Origin: CAYZPW01 sp964480475
GTDB taxonomy: Bacteria; B130-G9
Assembly: GCA_964480475.1 (NCBI GenBank)
Contig: CAYZPW010000039.1
Location: forward strand, 1 to 28,859
Direction: 5' to 3'
Length of the DNA: 28,859 nt
Shown here: positions 1 to 7,676 of the stretch, one piece after another
How positions within the stretch are numbered: the stretch's first letter is position 1
Layout of the letters: every line of letters begins with the position of its first letter
Made by a program: the position numbers and the translations under genes
The notes under the pieces: generated by a model
What the model was told of the DNA's origin: nothing
Databases searched by the model: none
Seen by the model: the letters and a program-made list of their open reading frames with translations, nothing else

Positions 1-86
1 GAATTGACCGCCTGGGCTTTCTTGGTGTCAAGCCGCGCAAACAGGTAGGGCTGAAGCAGGTTCAGCCGGCTCGATCCAGACTTCAA
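1..86 (-). CDS. N-terminal fragment of a class I aminotransferase, LL-diaminopimelate aminotransferase-like (partial at left edge)
   Basis: Only 28 codons are inside the window; the gene continues past the left edge. Read on the minus strand from a TTG at 86-84, the peptide contains SRLNLLQPYLFARLDTKKAQ. This resembles the N-terminus of PLP-dependent class I aminotransferases of the LL-diaminopimelate/aspartate group, which begin with a short helix followed by a PYLF-(A/S)-x-(I/L)-D/A-x-(K/A)-K-A pattern. A purine-rich ribosome binding site (GGAGAGGG on the minus strand, 98-91) lies 4 bases upstream of the TTG, which decides the start. If the assignment is right, the enzyme would make LL-diaminopimelate for lysine and peptidoglycan in the cytoplasm. 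The call rests on a very short match, so the family is moderately supported and the exact substrate is not. Confidence 0.5.
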   Translation of the reverse strand, partial: MKSGSSRLNLLQPYLFARLDTKKAQAVN

Positions 87-135
87 TGTTCCCTCTCCGT
101 GAACGTCAGCAACAGAAAGCCAAACAAGCAGCCAT

Positions 136-164
136 AACCTAGCTAATAGGCGGGACGATGTCAA
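136..164 (-). promoter_or_regulatory. Sigma70-like promoter for the left-edge aminotransferase gene
   Basis: On the minus strand there is a perfect -35 box TTGACA (164-159), 17 bases of spacer, and a weak -10 TAGGTT (141-136). It lies about 50 bases upstream of the TTG start at 86. The same perfect -35 with 17-bp spacing occurs upstream of the two following minus-strand genes, which supports it. Confidence 0.45.
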
Positions 165-189
165 ATGGCGAGTCCAAAGGTGAAGTGCA

Positions 190-207
190 GTCCGCCGCAC
201 GGCGGAC
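190..207. repeat. Perfect inverted repeat, 8-bp stem with 2-base loop
   Basis: GTCCGCCG, CA, CGGCGGAC forms an 18-base GC-rich palindrome in the non-coding spacer. No T-run follows on either side, so it is not an ordinary intrinsic terminator. It could be a REP-like element or a protein site. Confidence 0.5.
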
Positions 208-572
208 CGAACGGCGAATCCAAACTCCAAGGTCAGCCACGTTTAGCACAGCACTGAGCTTGGGATTCACGTCGAGCGCCTGAGCTGAGAGTTCGGCTCA
301 GGAGGCCCGACGGCGCCGTTGAGGAGGTTACGCTAGGCCCCGGCGATGGCCTTTACGTGAAGGAGCATCTTCATTGAGCGATGACACTAGTTGCAGGATT
401 GCCCTTGGGGAGCAATGGCGGCGCAAGAGGGCTGGTGCGGGATTGATCGTAGTCTTGGCCACGAATTAACACGTTCAGCCGCCTTAGCCCCCGCCGCAGC
501 TAATGCTTTGGCGGACCAAGCAGGCTGCTAGGCGAAGGAGGCAATAAGCAGGAATGAGGGCGAAACGCGTTC

Positions 573-2876
573 TTACACGCCGAACGTGTCCATCTGGATG
601 ATGGCGGAGTACATCTCGAAGACCTCGGGAACCGGAATCTTGGCCCTGGCCTGGACGGGCCCGAATGCGGACATCTTGCCGTTGACGTCTATCTCCACCA
701 GGAAGTAATAGTAGAGCGTTCCTGGCTTGACGGACCTGTCGAGCACCTTGTATTCGGCGCCTGCCTGAAGCATTCCGCTCGCCTCGACCATCCTGGGCGT
801 GACCTTCTCGAACGACTGAAAGTCCCGGGACTCGCTCCGGTAGAGCTCGAACCCGGCGGTCCCGATCTCGGTCCCGGTGACCCAACGAAGCAGTATCGAG
901 CCGTCCTTCCGCGCGACCGCCTCAAACGAGTCGAGCGTGATGTATGTGTAGGCGGACTGATCGTAGTGGATCTCTGGGTCACCATACACATTGAAACCAA
1001 AGGCATTCATGTACTTCTCAGCGGTGTTGGGGTCTAGCGTGGATTTCGCGGTTGCGAGGGCTTTGCCCACGGGATACGACAGCTCGGCCAGGTTCCTGTT
1101 CATCTCGTAGCCAAGGTCAACGTTGTACATCTTGCCCGTCGGGCCGGTCCAGCCGACTTTATACCAGGAACCCCGCGTGGCGCCAACAGCGGCGATCGCC
1201 CCACACTTCAGAAGAGAATATGATAGATTGTCGTTGTATTCGGGGCAGGCGTTGGAACAGCTGCACTGATAGACGATAGCAGGCTTGGTGTCGTCGAGCG
1301 AGGCGCAGTTACTAGTTTCCATCAGAATTTCATCACAGTAGCATCCACTATAACCCACCACAGCACTCCACTCATCCCCGTGGGCCCACCAAGTGACTAG
1401 TCCGTAAGCGTTTGCCGTCTGCTTCCAGTGGTTCCAGGTTGCATCTCCGACGAGGTCCTCGTCACTGGCGAAGTCAGAATCGGCATCGGTGCAACAGGTA
1501 CCCTGCTGGTATAGCTTGTATGATGAGAACCCCGCCGTGGTGAGGTAGTCGTCCATCATACATTCGGCCAGATATGCCCCATCCGTGCTGGAATCAGAGA
1601 AACTCTCGGGAAGCAGAACCTTTTTCCGCCAAGATAGGTCACCCTCGGCGGCCTGATAATCGATCGTTTTCTGCAAGATGTCATCCAGCTGCTCAAAGTC
1701 CTCTTCACTATCTCCGTAGATCGGCATCCTTCCAACAAAGACCTCAGCAGTCAGGTCGATACCGCCGGTTCCTCTGTCATCATTATACTCGCCAAAGTAT
1801 GTGTCCCCGTCGAGGTCCCAATCGCCGGTCAGGTCGGCGTAGAAGTAATCGGTCTCGGCTATTCTCTCCCAGGATTCATGATATCGTGGCCAGCACTTCT
1901 TCATCGGGATATCACCGCTGTCAGCGTCTGGGTTGCCAATAAGCAGAACGTATCTGACCTGGCACGACGCATAGTTTTCCTTTAACCATTGGCGTATCTT
2001 TTCTGCCGTGCCATCTGGCGCTTGCCCCGTCAAACCGCCGAACTCATCCTCCGTAATCACGAGAGGTGAGAACCCCCACGCCGTCTTGTGGCTGACAAAA
2101 CCGGCAAGCTTGCTGCTTGAGGCCTCTATCGCATTCGTCGTGACGATCACGTAATCGAACTTGCTGCCGTTCTTGGCCTTTCGCTTCTGCGAAGCCTCAT
2201 ACCAAGCTGAGGCCTCATCGAAGTTGATGAAGCGGTGTCTTGCAAGGTCGTCCATGACCGTGTCATGGAGCAGAGCAGGGGGTTCCTGGTCACCCGTCCG
2301 CTCAAACTGCACAACAATCTGTGCACTGCTGACCAGTGTGAGACGCTGGGTTACTGGGTTGATGGCCAACGGGGTGAACTCAACTCGGACGAACTTCCAC
2401 TTGCGCATCTGCGAGCAGTTGAGCTTGGCAATGCAAGTTCTGGGATAATCCTCGTTTCTCCAGTAGATGGAGATGTCCCTGCCGTCAACGATCGGGCCGG
2501 CATCCCCCCAGCTGAGAACTTGATTACCCTCTTCATCCCAGATCGCATCTGGCGATGCAGGTTTGAGATTATATCTGCCGTCAACTACTGACTCCCTAGC
2601 ATCCTGGGCTCTTATTGTGACGCTATCCCAATTGACGTCGGGTGGGAGGGCGACGTCAAAGACATTTCTGGGTAGCAATGGCGAGCCCGGGGCGCCGTTG
2701 GTTGTAAAACCCTCCATGCGGATGAGCTCGCCGTCTGGCGTTGTGAGGATGTCATAGTCGGCAGCGAAGACATCAAACGAGATGCATTCTGCTGCGGCCA
2801 AGGCGCTTGTCACCAGGACCGCGAGCGTCGTGATCATGATGGAAAGCGTCAGAGCGGATCCTCGATAAATGTTCAT
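573..2876 (-). CDS. Secreted C25 (gingipain-type) cysteine peptidase with a C-terminal FN3-like module
   Basis: This 767-residue protein has an N-terminal signal peptide (about residues 1-28, ending TSALAAA). It then has a propeptide-like beta domain with the typical G-x-P-x-LP stretch (about 61-70), and a C25 caspase-fold peptidase domain (about 238-640). The likely catalytic His499 lies in WWAHGDE and the nucleophile Cys in the QCSCSNAC stretch, most likely Cys540 (Cys538 is the alternative). An Asp-rich, Ca-binding-looking loop (DWDLDGDTYFGEYNDD, 352-367) is also seen. Residues 646-767 form an FN3-like module shared almost exactly with the neighbouring propeller protein. C25 peptidases are extracytoplasmic endopeptidases, often exported across the outer membrane. 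The tail here, ending DTFGV, is not a recognisable T9SS domain or PEP-CTERM signal. A GGGAGGAT ribosome binding site lies 6 bases upstream of the ATG. Confidence 0.88.
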   Translation of the reverse strand: MNIYRGSALTLSIMITTLAVLVTSALAAAECISFDVFAADYDILTTPDGELIRMEGFTTNGAPGSPLLPRNVFDVALPPDVNWDSVTIRAQDARESVVDGRYNLKPASPDAIWDEEGNQVLSWGDAGPIVDGRDISIYWRNEDYPRTCIAKLNCSQMRKWKFVRVEFTPLAINPVTQRLTLVSSAQIVVQFERTGDQEPPALLHDTVMDDLARHRFINFDEASAWYEASQKRKAKNGSKFDYVIVTTNAIEASSSKLAGFVSHKTAWGFSPLVITEDEFGGLTGQAPDGTAEKIRQWLKENYASCQVRYVLLIGNPDADSGDIPMKKCWPRYHESWERIAETDYFYADLTGDWDLDGDTYFGEYNDDRGTGGIDLTAEVFVGRMPIYGDSEEDFEQLDDILQKTIDYQAAEGDLSWRKKVLLPESFSDSSTDGAYLAECMMDDYLTTAGFSSYKLYQQGTCCTDADSDFASDEDLVGDATWNHWKQTANAYGLVTWWAHGDEWSAVVGYSGCYCDEILMETSNCASLDDTKPAIVYQCSCSNACPEYNDNLSYSLLKCGAIAAVGATRGSWYKVGWTGPTGKMYNVDLGYEMNRNLAELSYPVGKALATAKSTLDPNTAEKYMNAFGFNVYGDPEIHYDQSAYTYITLDSFEAVARKDGSILLRWVTGTEIGTAGFELYRSESRDFQSFEKVTPRMVEASGMLQAGAEYKVLDRSVKPGTLYYYFLVEIDVNGKMSAFGPVQARAKIPVPEVFEMYSAIIQMDTFGV
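576..941 (-). repeat. Copy A of a duplicated 366-bp C-terminal module (122 codons)
   Basis: This is the 3' end of the C25 peptidase gene. It matches copy B (3324-3689) with 14 amino-acid differences in 122 by hand count and with long stretches of identical DNA, including synonymous positions. Similarity stops at the stop codon, which itself differs (TAA here, TAG in copy B). Confidence 0.85.
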
Positions 2877-3320
2877 TCATATCCTCCCTACGAAAGATTA
2901 TTCATCTGCCGGAAACAAACGAGGCGTTCCTCGTGGCACGCTAGAGTATTGCTCATTTTAGCTAAGGTGTCAAGTTCCGCTTTGGCAGGGCAATTAGAGG
3001 CATCTATTCGGCGCGCTGTGAGCGGGACATACGTGGGTGCACGAGCCCGGTCGGGGATGCGGTACAAGGAGAATTATCAGTGGGACGGGAGAGACCTCAC
3101 CGCATAGAATCGCAGAGATGAGGCAGCGCTGAGGTTAGTTGGGGCAGAGGAGCCCACGAGGCGCGTAGGTCCTCTTGGCCCGCGGTCAGGTCGATTTCGA
3201 GTTGCTTAGCGGGATGGGCGATGTTAGGGCTATCGAATGCCCTCGGCGCGCGCCTGGACTGCCCAGCACACGAATCAGGCAGGCCCATGAAGCCTACCGA
3301 CTTTCGACCTCAGCTTCGGC
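2877..3320. other. Non-coding spacer upstream of the C25 gene
   Basis: About 440 bases lie between two minus-strand genes. The only signal I can support is the promoter at 2945-2973. The short open frames here show no family resemblance and I do not call them genes. No intrinsic terminator is visible downstream of the propeller gene. Confidence 0.5.
2945..2973 (-). promoter_or_regulatory. Sigma70-like promoter for the C25 peptidase gene
   Basis: The minus strand has TTGACA (2973-2968), exactly 17 bases, then AATACT (2950-2945). The boxes lie about 70 bases upstream of the C25 start codon at 2876. Confidence 0.55.
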
Positions 3321-5135
3321 CTATACGCCGAACGTGTCCATTTGGATGATGGCGGAGTACATCTCGAAGACCTCTGGAACTGGAATCTTGGCCCTGGCCT
3401 GGACGGGCCCGAACGTGGACATCTTGCCGTTGACGTCTATCTCGACCAAGAAGTAGTAGTAGAAGGTCCCGGGATCGACGGACCTGTCAAGAACCTTGTA
3501 TTCAGCTCCCGCCTCAGGCGTTCCTGATGCCTCGATGATTCTCGGATTGATCTTCTCGAAAGACTCGAAGTCAGGGGACTCGCTGCGATAGATGTCGAAG
3601 CCGGCAGTCCCGATCTCGGTCCCGGTGACCCAGCGAAGCAGTATCGAGCCGTCCTTCCGCGCGACCGCCTCAAACGAGTCGAGGGTTATCCTCGTGGCAT
3701 CCGTGGTCGTCTTCCAGACCTCGCACCCGGTGCCGTCCTCGGCCCCGAAATCGGTGTTGGTGTTCCAGGTCGCAGCGTAGAGATCGCCTTTGAATACGCC
3801 AAAGCAGTAGATGCTCTTGTTGTAGTCGTCGCCAAATCCGTCCCTGCTCCATTTGTGCCAATCGTTGCCATCGGTTCGCCAGACGTATTGAAGCTCGCCT
3901 CTCCTGGTTGAGGCCCATAGGTCACTATCATAGACGATCAGGTCCACGATGTCGTTCACATAATTGGTTTCGACTCTTCCGGCCGGATCCCAATCACCTG
4001 TCGTGGTATTGTATGAGTAGAAGTCATCGCCCGAATGGTGATAAAGGCCCACCAGTAGCTCTCCGCCGAAAACCTCGAAGCACCGGGCAGAGAGCGCATA
4101 GCAGGTGTTCGCGCCAGAGCCGCCCACGACGCCGTCCCAGACCTTAACCCACTCCGCGATGTCACTGGCATTCTCAGCGTAACGGAAAATGCGCCCGGCC
4201 GACCAGGTGGTCTCGTCGTCGGACCCGCCGCTGAAGTCCCCATCTCGGTTGTAGGTCCCGGCGTAAAGGTCCCCGTTGAAGACGATCATGTCCATCACAC
4301 AGATGTTGTCGGGTTCATCGGCGCTCGCGGTGCCGAAGCCTCCGTAGCTGACCTGCTCCCAGTCCATTTCAGGCCCTCCGTCCTTCAAAGAGCCATCCGT
4401 GCGCCAGACCTCGCAGCCAGAAGTCGTGTTGAACGTCCCTACATAGAGATGTTCTGTGCCATCCTCATCTTCCTCATCATCGTAGGTTGTGAATATAGCC
4501 ATCGCCCGGGTATGTCCATTGGTGGGATCGCCCTGGTCATCTTTTTTGCCGAAGCTCGATTCGTTGACCTTCACCCACTCCCAACTGGCGTTGTCAGGGT
4601 CCGGGTCGGAGTCATAATACCTGAGTATCTCTGTCCCGTATGTATCGTTTCTGGTGCCGATGTAAAGATCACCTTTCCAGGAGATAGCATAATCGGCGGA
4701 CCCATTGCCATGCCCAAAGGCCTCATACTCCCAGTCTAGAGGATAGCTTGTTCCGCCTTGAGTCCGGAAGACCTCGGCTTTGTTATCACTGCCGGATACA
4801 TTGCCCTCGATGCCACAGTACAGCCACTGTGTGCCGTCATCAAAGGGCAGGAGGAACATGGCTTGTGCCCGTCTTGATGTGCCCCCAAATGCATCCTCGT
4901 TCACCTGCACCCAGTAGTCTTCGCTGAAAAGCGGTGTGTGGCCATGCTCCTGAGAGCCGTCCAATGTCTCCGGGTGTCGCTCCATTAGCTCGGCCGCGTC
5001 CGCCTCCTCCTTATGGGCAGGCATCGGTTGCTCATCTCCAGGAGCTTTAGGAGTCAGGATGTTATTCCAAGCGAAGACAGACAACGCTGCTGTGACGATC
5101 ATGGCCGTGACGATCAAGGTGAGTTTCAATTTCAT
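3321..5135 (-). CDS. Secreted beta-propeller-like protein sharing its C-terminal module with the C25 peptidase
   Basis: From the ATG at 5135 the protein has 604 residues. This start is preferred over an in-frame ATG 30 bases upstream because an AGGAG site lies 8 bases before it and a signal peptide (MKLKLTLIVTAMIVTAAL) begins there. After a Pro/Glu-rich linker, the body consists of repeated blade-like units with the pattern G-x-LY-x-G-T, often followed by G-x-E-(V/I)-W/L-R (for example GDLYIGT, EHLYVGT, GDLYAGT, GELLVGL, GDLYAAT, CEVWKT). This pattern is typical of beta-propellers in large secreted proteins. The last 122 residues are the FN3-like module found at the end of the neighbouring C25 peptidase, ending with the same DTFGV tail. 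No catalytic residues are recognised. It is probably a surface or secreted binding protein routed by the same C-terminal signal; that role is inference. Confidence 0.8.
   Translation of the reverse strand: MKLKLTLIVTAMIVTAALSVFAWNNILTPKAPGDEQPMPAHKEEADAAELMERHPETLDGSQEHGHTPLFSEDYWVQVNEDAFGGTSRRAQAMFLLPFDDGTQWLYCGIEGNVSGSDNKAEVFRTQGGTSYPLDWEYEAFGHGNGSADYAISWKGDLYIGTRNDTYGTEILRYYDSDPDPDNASWEWVKVNESSFGKKDDQGDPTNGHTRAMAIFTTYDDEEDEDGTEHLYVGTFNTTSGCEVWRTDGSLKDGGPEMDWEQVSYGGFGTASADEPDNICVMDMIVFNGDLYAGTYNRDGDFSGGSDDETTWSAGRIFRYAENASDIAEWVKVWDGVVGGSGANTCYALSARCFEVFGGELLVGLYHHSGDDFYSYNTTTGDWDPAGRVETNYVNDIVDLIVYDSDLWASTRRGELQYVWRTDGNDWHKWSRDGFGDDYNKSIYCFGVFKGDLYAATWNTNTDFGAEDGTGCEVWKTTTDATRITLDSFEAVARKDGSILLRWVTGTEIGTAGFDIYRSESPDFESFEKINPRIIEASGTPEAGAEYKVLDRSVDPGTFYYYFLVEIDVNGKMSTFGPVQARAKIPVPEVFEMYSAIIQMDTFGV
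3324..3689 (-). repeat. Copy B of the duplicated 366-bp C-terminal module (122 codons)
   Basis: This is the 3' end of the propeller gene and the partner of copy A at 576-941. The outer parts (first about 31 and last about 32 codons) are the most conserved, and the middle carries most of the substitutions. Confidence 0.85.
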
Positions 5136-5278
5136 AGCTGTCACTCCTGAAAAATGGGCCTGCATCCGGGAAAAACACCGCCACGGCTGAAGGCGATGTT
5201 TCTCAGGTATGCAGTCGATTAAAGAAAAAACTCCTTATGATCGATAACGAATTAGGATAATAATATGACTATAATAGA

Positions 5279-5307
5279 ACCATAACGCACGCAGCTTCGA
5301 TTGTCAA
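5279..5307 (-). promoter_or_regulatory. Sigma70-like promoter for the propeller gene
   Basis: The minus strand has TTGACA (5307-5302), 17 bases, then TATGGT (5284-5279). AT-rich sequence with further TATTAT/TATAGT possibilities follows. The -35 box starts only 8 bases after the tRNA-Met 3' end, so tRNA transcripts could read into this gene. Confidence 0.5.
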
Positions 5308-5315
5308 GTGCGAGA

Positions 5316-5389
5316 TGGCGGTGCAGGGACTTGAACCCCGGACGCCGCGGATATGAGCCGCGTGCTCTAACCAGCTGAGCTACACCGCC
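5316..5389 (-). tRNA. tRNA-Met (anticodon CAT, elongator type)
   Basis: A full 74-base cloverleaf can be folded by eye. It has acceptor GGCGGTG/CACCGCC, a 4-bp D stem GCTC/GAGC, anticodon stem CGCGG/CCGCG with loop CTCATAT (CAT at 5355-5353), and T arm CGGGG-TTCAAGT-CCCTG with discriminator A. CCA is not encoded. The GGCGGTGTAGCTCAGCTGG start resembles Bacillus elongator tRNA-Met. A tRNA-Ile(CAU) read through lysidine cannot be excluded from sequence alone. Confidence 0.92.
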
Positions 5390-5394
5390 ATGTG

Positions 5395-5471
<77 letters not shown>

Positions 5472-5519
5472 ACGTATCAAGAGAGGAAACGGCAAAGCCT
5501 CCGCAGTTTGTGCCGAGCC

Positions 5520-5819
5520 TCAGCTGCCAACTCCCTCCGGCGCCCAGTCATCAGGGACTAGGATTATCAGCTCATCCTTCTTGTGAAGCAATAAGTTCTC
5601 TCTAAGTATCTTCTCCGAATATCTAAAATCGCTTTTGAGCCCCTCGATCTCATTCTCAAGCTCGAGGTTCTCAGCAATTCTCTTTGAGACTCTCAGCGAC
5701 CAAGCATCTCGCTGTCTGCGCAGGCTGTTCATCTGCGGGACACTCTCCTGAAAGAAGGAGACCCAAAGCAGCCCGAATACATAGACAACGATGCCCAACC
5801 AGAGCGTCTTCTTTATCAA
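5520..5819 (-). CDS. ftsB: FtsB/DivIC-type cell division protein
   Basis: This 99-residue protein has one N-terminal membrane helix (about residues 5-23), a coiled-coil region rich in charged and Leu residues (about 30-65), and a C-terminal segment (YSEKILRENLLLHKKDELII). The last matches the septum formation initiator family pattern in which E-x-x-x-R-E-x-L-x-L-x-K-x-x-E-x-I/V precedes the tail. FtsB/DivIC proteins are bitopic inner-membrane proteins that join FtsL and FtsQ in the divisome. The start is a TTG at 5819, with a GGGAG site just upstream. The two initiator/elongator Met tRNAs follow on the same strand and could be co-transcribed. Size and layout are normal for the family; whether to call it FtsB or DivIC depends on taxonomy. 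Confidence 0.8.
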   Translation of the reverse strand: MIKKTLWLGIVVYVFGLLWVSFFQESVPQMNSLRRQRDAWSLRVSKRIAENLELENEIEGLKSDFRYSEKILRENLLLHKKDELIILVPDDWAPEGVGS

Positions 5820-5919
5820 CTAAACTCCCTTCACAGGTTAGGCGGAGACGCCACACACCCACAACATTGTGATCGTGTGCTCGAAATGTCAAGTCGAAGG
5901 TCGAGGAGTTTCCCCAACC

Positions 5920-5967
5920 GGGAAACGGGCGAAAAGGCGAAAAGGGAAACGGGCGAAAGGGAGAAAA
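5920..5967. repeat. Purine-rich 24-bp tandem repeat, two copies
   Basis: Unit 1 (5920-5943) and unit 2 (5944-5967) both begin GGGAAACGGGCGAAA and end GAAAA. They differ at two of 24 positions by hand count. The sequence lies in the non-coding region ahead of the atp operon. Confidence 0.7.
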
Positions 5968-6106
5968 AGGCAGTCCACATTCGCGAACGCTACGGCGGAC
6001 AAAAAGGGGAAAAGGCAATCCTCCTTTTCAGCCCAAGCTCGCCCTTGCACAGCTACCTGTGACTTATGGCACAGCACTGCTGAGTGAAGCCACTCTTGAG
6101 AAAATG

Positions 6107-6135
6107 TTGACTTGCAATTGGGCATTAAGTAGCTT
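6107..6135 (+). promoter_or_regulatory. Possible promoter of the ATP synthase operon
   Basis: TTGACT (6107-6112), 17 bases, then TAGCTT (6130-6135), about 90 bases upstream of the first atp gene. The -10 is weak but resembles the TAGGTT of the promoter at 136-164. Confidence 0.35.
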
Positions 6136-6223
6136 CCGATTGTCCCCCAGGGACGGCTTGCTGGGCAGTGGTTTCAATGGAGTCGTTGGCTAAGGATTAC
6201 TAGATAAAGCACAGGAGACTTGA

Positions 6224-6511
6224 GTGCCTCGTGCCGGAAAGGTGAGGCGGCCCCAGGACGACGCTACGAAGGAGTTCTTCAGGAGTATCTCGCTCGTTAC
6301 GCAGATCGGCCTGACGATGGTCATCGCCATTGGCATCGGCTTTGCGGTGGGATTCTACGTTGACAGGTGGCTTGACACAGGCCACACTTTCCTGATTGTT
6401 GGTATATTGTTCGGGATCGGCGCGGCTTTCTGGAACGTATACCGGATACTTCTCAAGGGATTTGTGCCTCCAGCGGCCGCTGGTGAAGGCGATGAGGCGA
6501 AGGACGATTGA
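6224..6511 (+). CDS. atpZ: AtpZ/AtpI-like small membrane protein, first gene of the atp operon
   Basis: This 95-residue protein has two membrane helices (about residues 28-48 and 56-77). The pattern GxGFxVGFYxDRWLDT, followed by GxxFGIGAAFWNVYR, is characteristic of the AtpZ (F0F1-ATPase gene 1) family. Members sit at the head of atp operons; roles in divalent-cation transport or in ATP synthase assembly have been proposed, and the exact function is not settled. The start is a GTG at 6224 in the context TGAGTG, with AGGAG 6 bases upstream. A 55-base gap separates it from the second atpI-like gene. Confidence 0.8.
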   Translation: MPRAGKVRRPQDDATKEFFRSISLVTQIGLTMVIAIGIGFAVGFYVDRWLDTGHTFLIVGILFGIGAAFWNVYRILLKGFVPPAAAGEGDEAKDD

Positions 6512-6566
6512 CGTTTGAAAAGATTGGTCAAAGAGGTTCCCTGAGATAGACGAACAAGTCAAATAC

Positions 6567-6971
6567 ATGCTCGATTTCAGGCGGAGCGTGGTCCGAATCG
6601 CCGCCAGTTCCGCTCTTATCATTTGCGCCTCAAGCGCGCTACTTGGCTATTGGGCCATTGCTCTAGGTTTTGGCCTTGGGTCGGTTGTCAGCATCGTGGG
6701 ATTTTCGCTCGCGGCCAAGAAGTCGCTCATGCTCTTTTCAATTGGGAGATCGACCAGCGCGGCGGCTTTCTCGTTCAAATGGTTTCTGCCCAGGTTCTTG
6801 CTGTATGGTTTGGCGCTCTTGATCGGGGCGCGGTGTTCGTGGATCGATTTCGCGTCTGTCGTTGCGGGGATATTTCTCTGCAACGTGATACTTATCCTTT
6901 ACGAACCTGTGATAAGTCGGTTCGTTGCGAGCTCGAAGAGGCGCTCTGGTCTCTTTTCTGGGGAGGTTTAG
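6567..6971 (+). CDS. atpI: ATP synthase subunit I (AtpI)
   Basis: This 134-residue membrane protein has four hydrophobic segments (about residues 12-28, 30-50, 72-88 and 92-112). Its size, topology and position immediately before atpB are those of the AtpI family (ATP synthase I), which helps assemble the c ring in several bacteria. In Acetobacterium-type Na+ ATP synthases with mixed c rings, AtpI is considered important for ring assembly, which is relevant given the unusual c subunits here. The ATG at 6567 has only a weak ribosome binding site; the frame stays open for 16 codons upstream but offers no standard start. It ends 6 bases before atpB. Confidence 0.72.
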   Translation: MLDFRRSVVRIAASSALIICASSALLGYWAIALGFGLGSVVSIVGFSLAAKKSLMLFSIGRSTSAAAFSFKWFLPRFLLYGLALLIGARCSWIDFASVVAGIFLCNVILILYEPVISRFVASSKRRSGLFSGEV

Positions 6972-6977
6972 CGCAGC

Positions 6978-7661
6978 GTGGAAGAGATAGGGCACGTAGC
7001 CCAGATACAATTGTTTGGCGAACCGGGCTCCCCGTTTGGCACCGTCAACTACGTTACGGTGCTCATGACATGGGTCGTGATGGCCATCATTATCGTGTCC
7101 GCGGTTCTGATTGCCAGGCGGCTCAAGGAGGTTCCCGGCCGTGTGCAGCTGGTTGTCGAGCTTTTGGCCCGGTTCTTTGATGGCCTCGTAAAGGATGCTT
7201 TGGCGCGCGACGATAGGGCCTATCTTCCGCTAATCGGGACCCTTTTCATCTTCCTTATCCTGTCCAACTGGATCGGGATCATCCCCGGTCTTGAGGAGCC
7301 GACCAAGGACATCAATACGCCGCTCTCGCTTGGTGTGATGGGCTTTTTCATCTGGCATGTCTCCGGAGTTCGGGCCAAGGGCGTGATCGAATACATCAAG
7401 GAGTTCTTCCAGCCGATTTTCTTTATGATGCCGCTCAATGTTGTCGGCGAGCTGGCAAAGGTCATATCGATCTCATTCCGTCTCTTCGGCAACATCATGG
7501 GTGGAGCAATAATCATAATCGTTGTTTCCCACCTCCTGATGTTCCTCGTCGTGCCGATACTTCTGAATGGCTTCTTTGGGGTATTTGTGGGTTCAGTTCA
7601 AGCGTTCGTGTTTACCATGCTCTATTTGACGTACACCTCTGTAGCGGTTCGTTCGGACTAG
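6978..7661 (+). CDS. atpB: F-type ATP synthase subunit a
   Basis: This 227-residue subunit a is the stator half of the ion channel in the membrane. The essential stator arginine is Arg168 in SFRLFGNI, the family signature on the long horizontal helix. Further conserved elements are the NWIGIIPG stretch near residues 97-104 and the C-terminal SVQAFVFTMLYLTY helix with a conserved Gln208. About five to six membrane helices are visible. The start is GTG at 6978, with GGGGAGG 11 bases upstream. It faces the c ring made from the two atpE genes directly downstream, and so must accept both normal and carboxylate-less hairpins if both are in one rotor. Confidence 0.95.
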   Translation: MEEIGHVAQIQLFGEPGSPFGTVNYVTVLMTWVVMAIIIVSAVLIARRLKEVPGRVQLVVELLARFFDGLVKDALARDDRAYLPLIGTLFIFLILSNWIGIIPGLEEPTKDINTPLSLGVMGFFIWHVSGVRAKGVIEYIKEFFQPIFFMMPLNVVGELAKVISISFRLFGNIMGGAIIIIVVSHLLMFLVVPILLNGFFGVFVGSVQAFVFTMLYLTYTSVAVRSD

Positions 7662-7676
7662 AGGTCAAGGGCGCCA

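Larger units (their letters stand above)
87..572. other. Non-coding spacer between the aminotransferase and the C25 peptidase gene
   Basis: No convincing gene is seen. Reading frames here are short and lack coding character. The stretch holds the TTGACA promoter at 136-164, a perfect palindrome at 190-207, and a 7-bp inverted repeat (CCTGAGC at 279-285 and GCTCAGG at 296-302, loop 10). No clear T-run terminator follows the C25 gene, whose stop is at 575-573. Confidence 0.5.
5820..6223. other. Divergent intergenic region between ftsB and the ATP synthase operon
   Basis: About 400 bases with no convincing gene. It contains a 24-bp purine-rich tandem repeat (5920-5967), a stretch around 5975-6010 that looks like a dispersed non-coding repeat (it holds the palindrome TTCGCGAA), and a possible plus-strand promoter at 6107-6135. 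Confidence 0.5.

Noticed and set aside
3..143. A plus-strand frame from the left edge that could be the end of a protein
   Set aside because: It overlaps the minus-strand aminotransferase start, which has a recognisable motif, a ribosome binding site and a promoter; the plus-strand peptide resembles nothing I know.
484..885. A 133-codon minus-strand frame overlapping the end of the C25 gene
   Set aside because: It is a shadow of the duplicated C-terminal module; the Arg/Gly-rich product has no recognisable domain.
3097..3288. A 63-codon minus-strand frame in the spacer upstream of the C25 gene
   Set aside because: No ribosome binding site or family resemblance; composition is not distinct from the non-coding surroundings.
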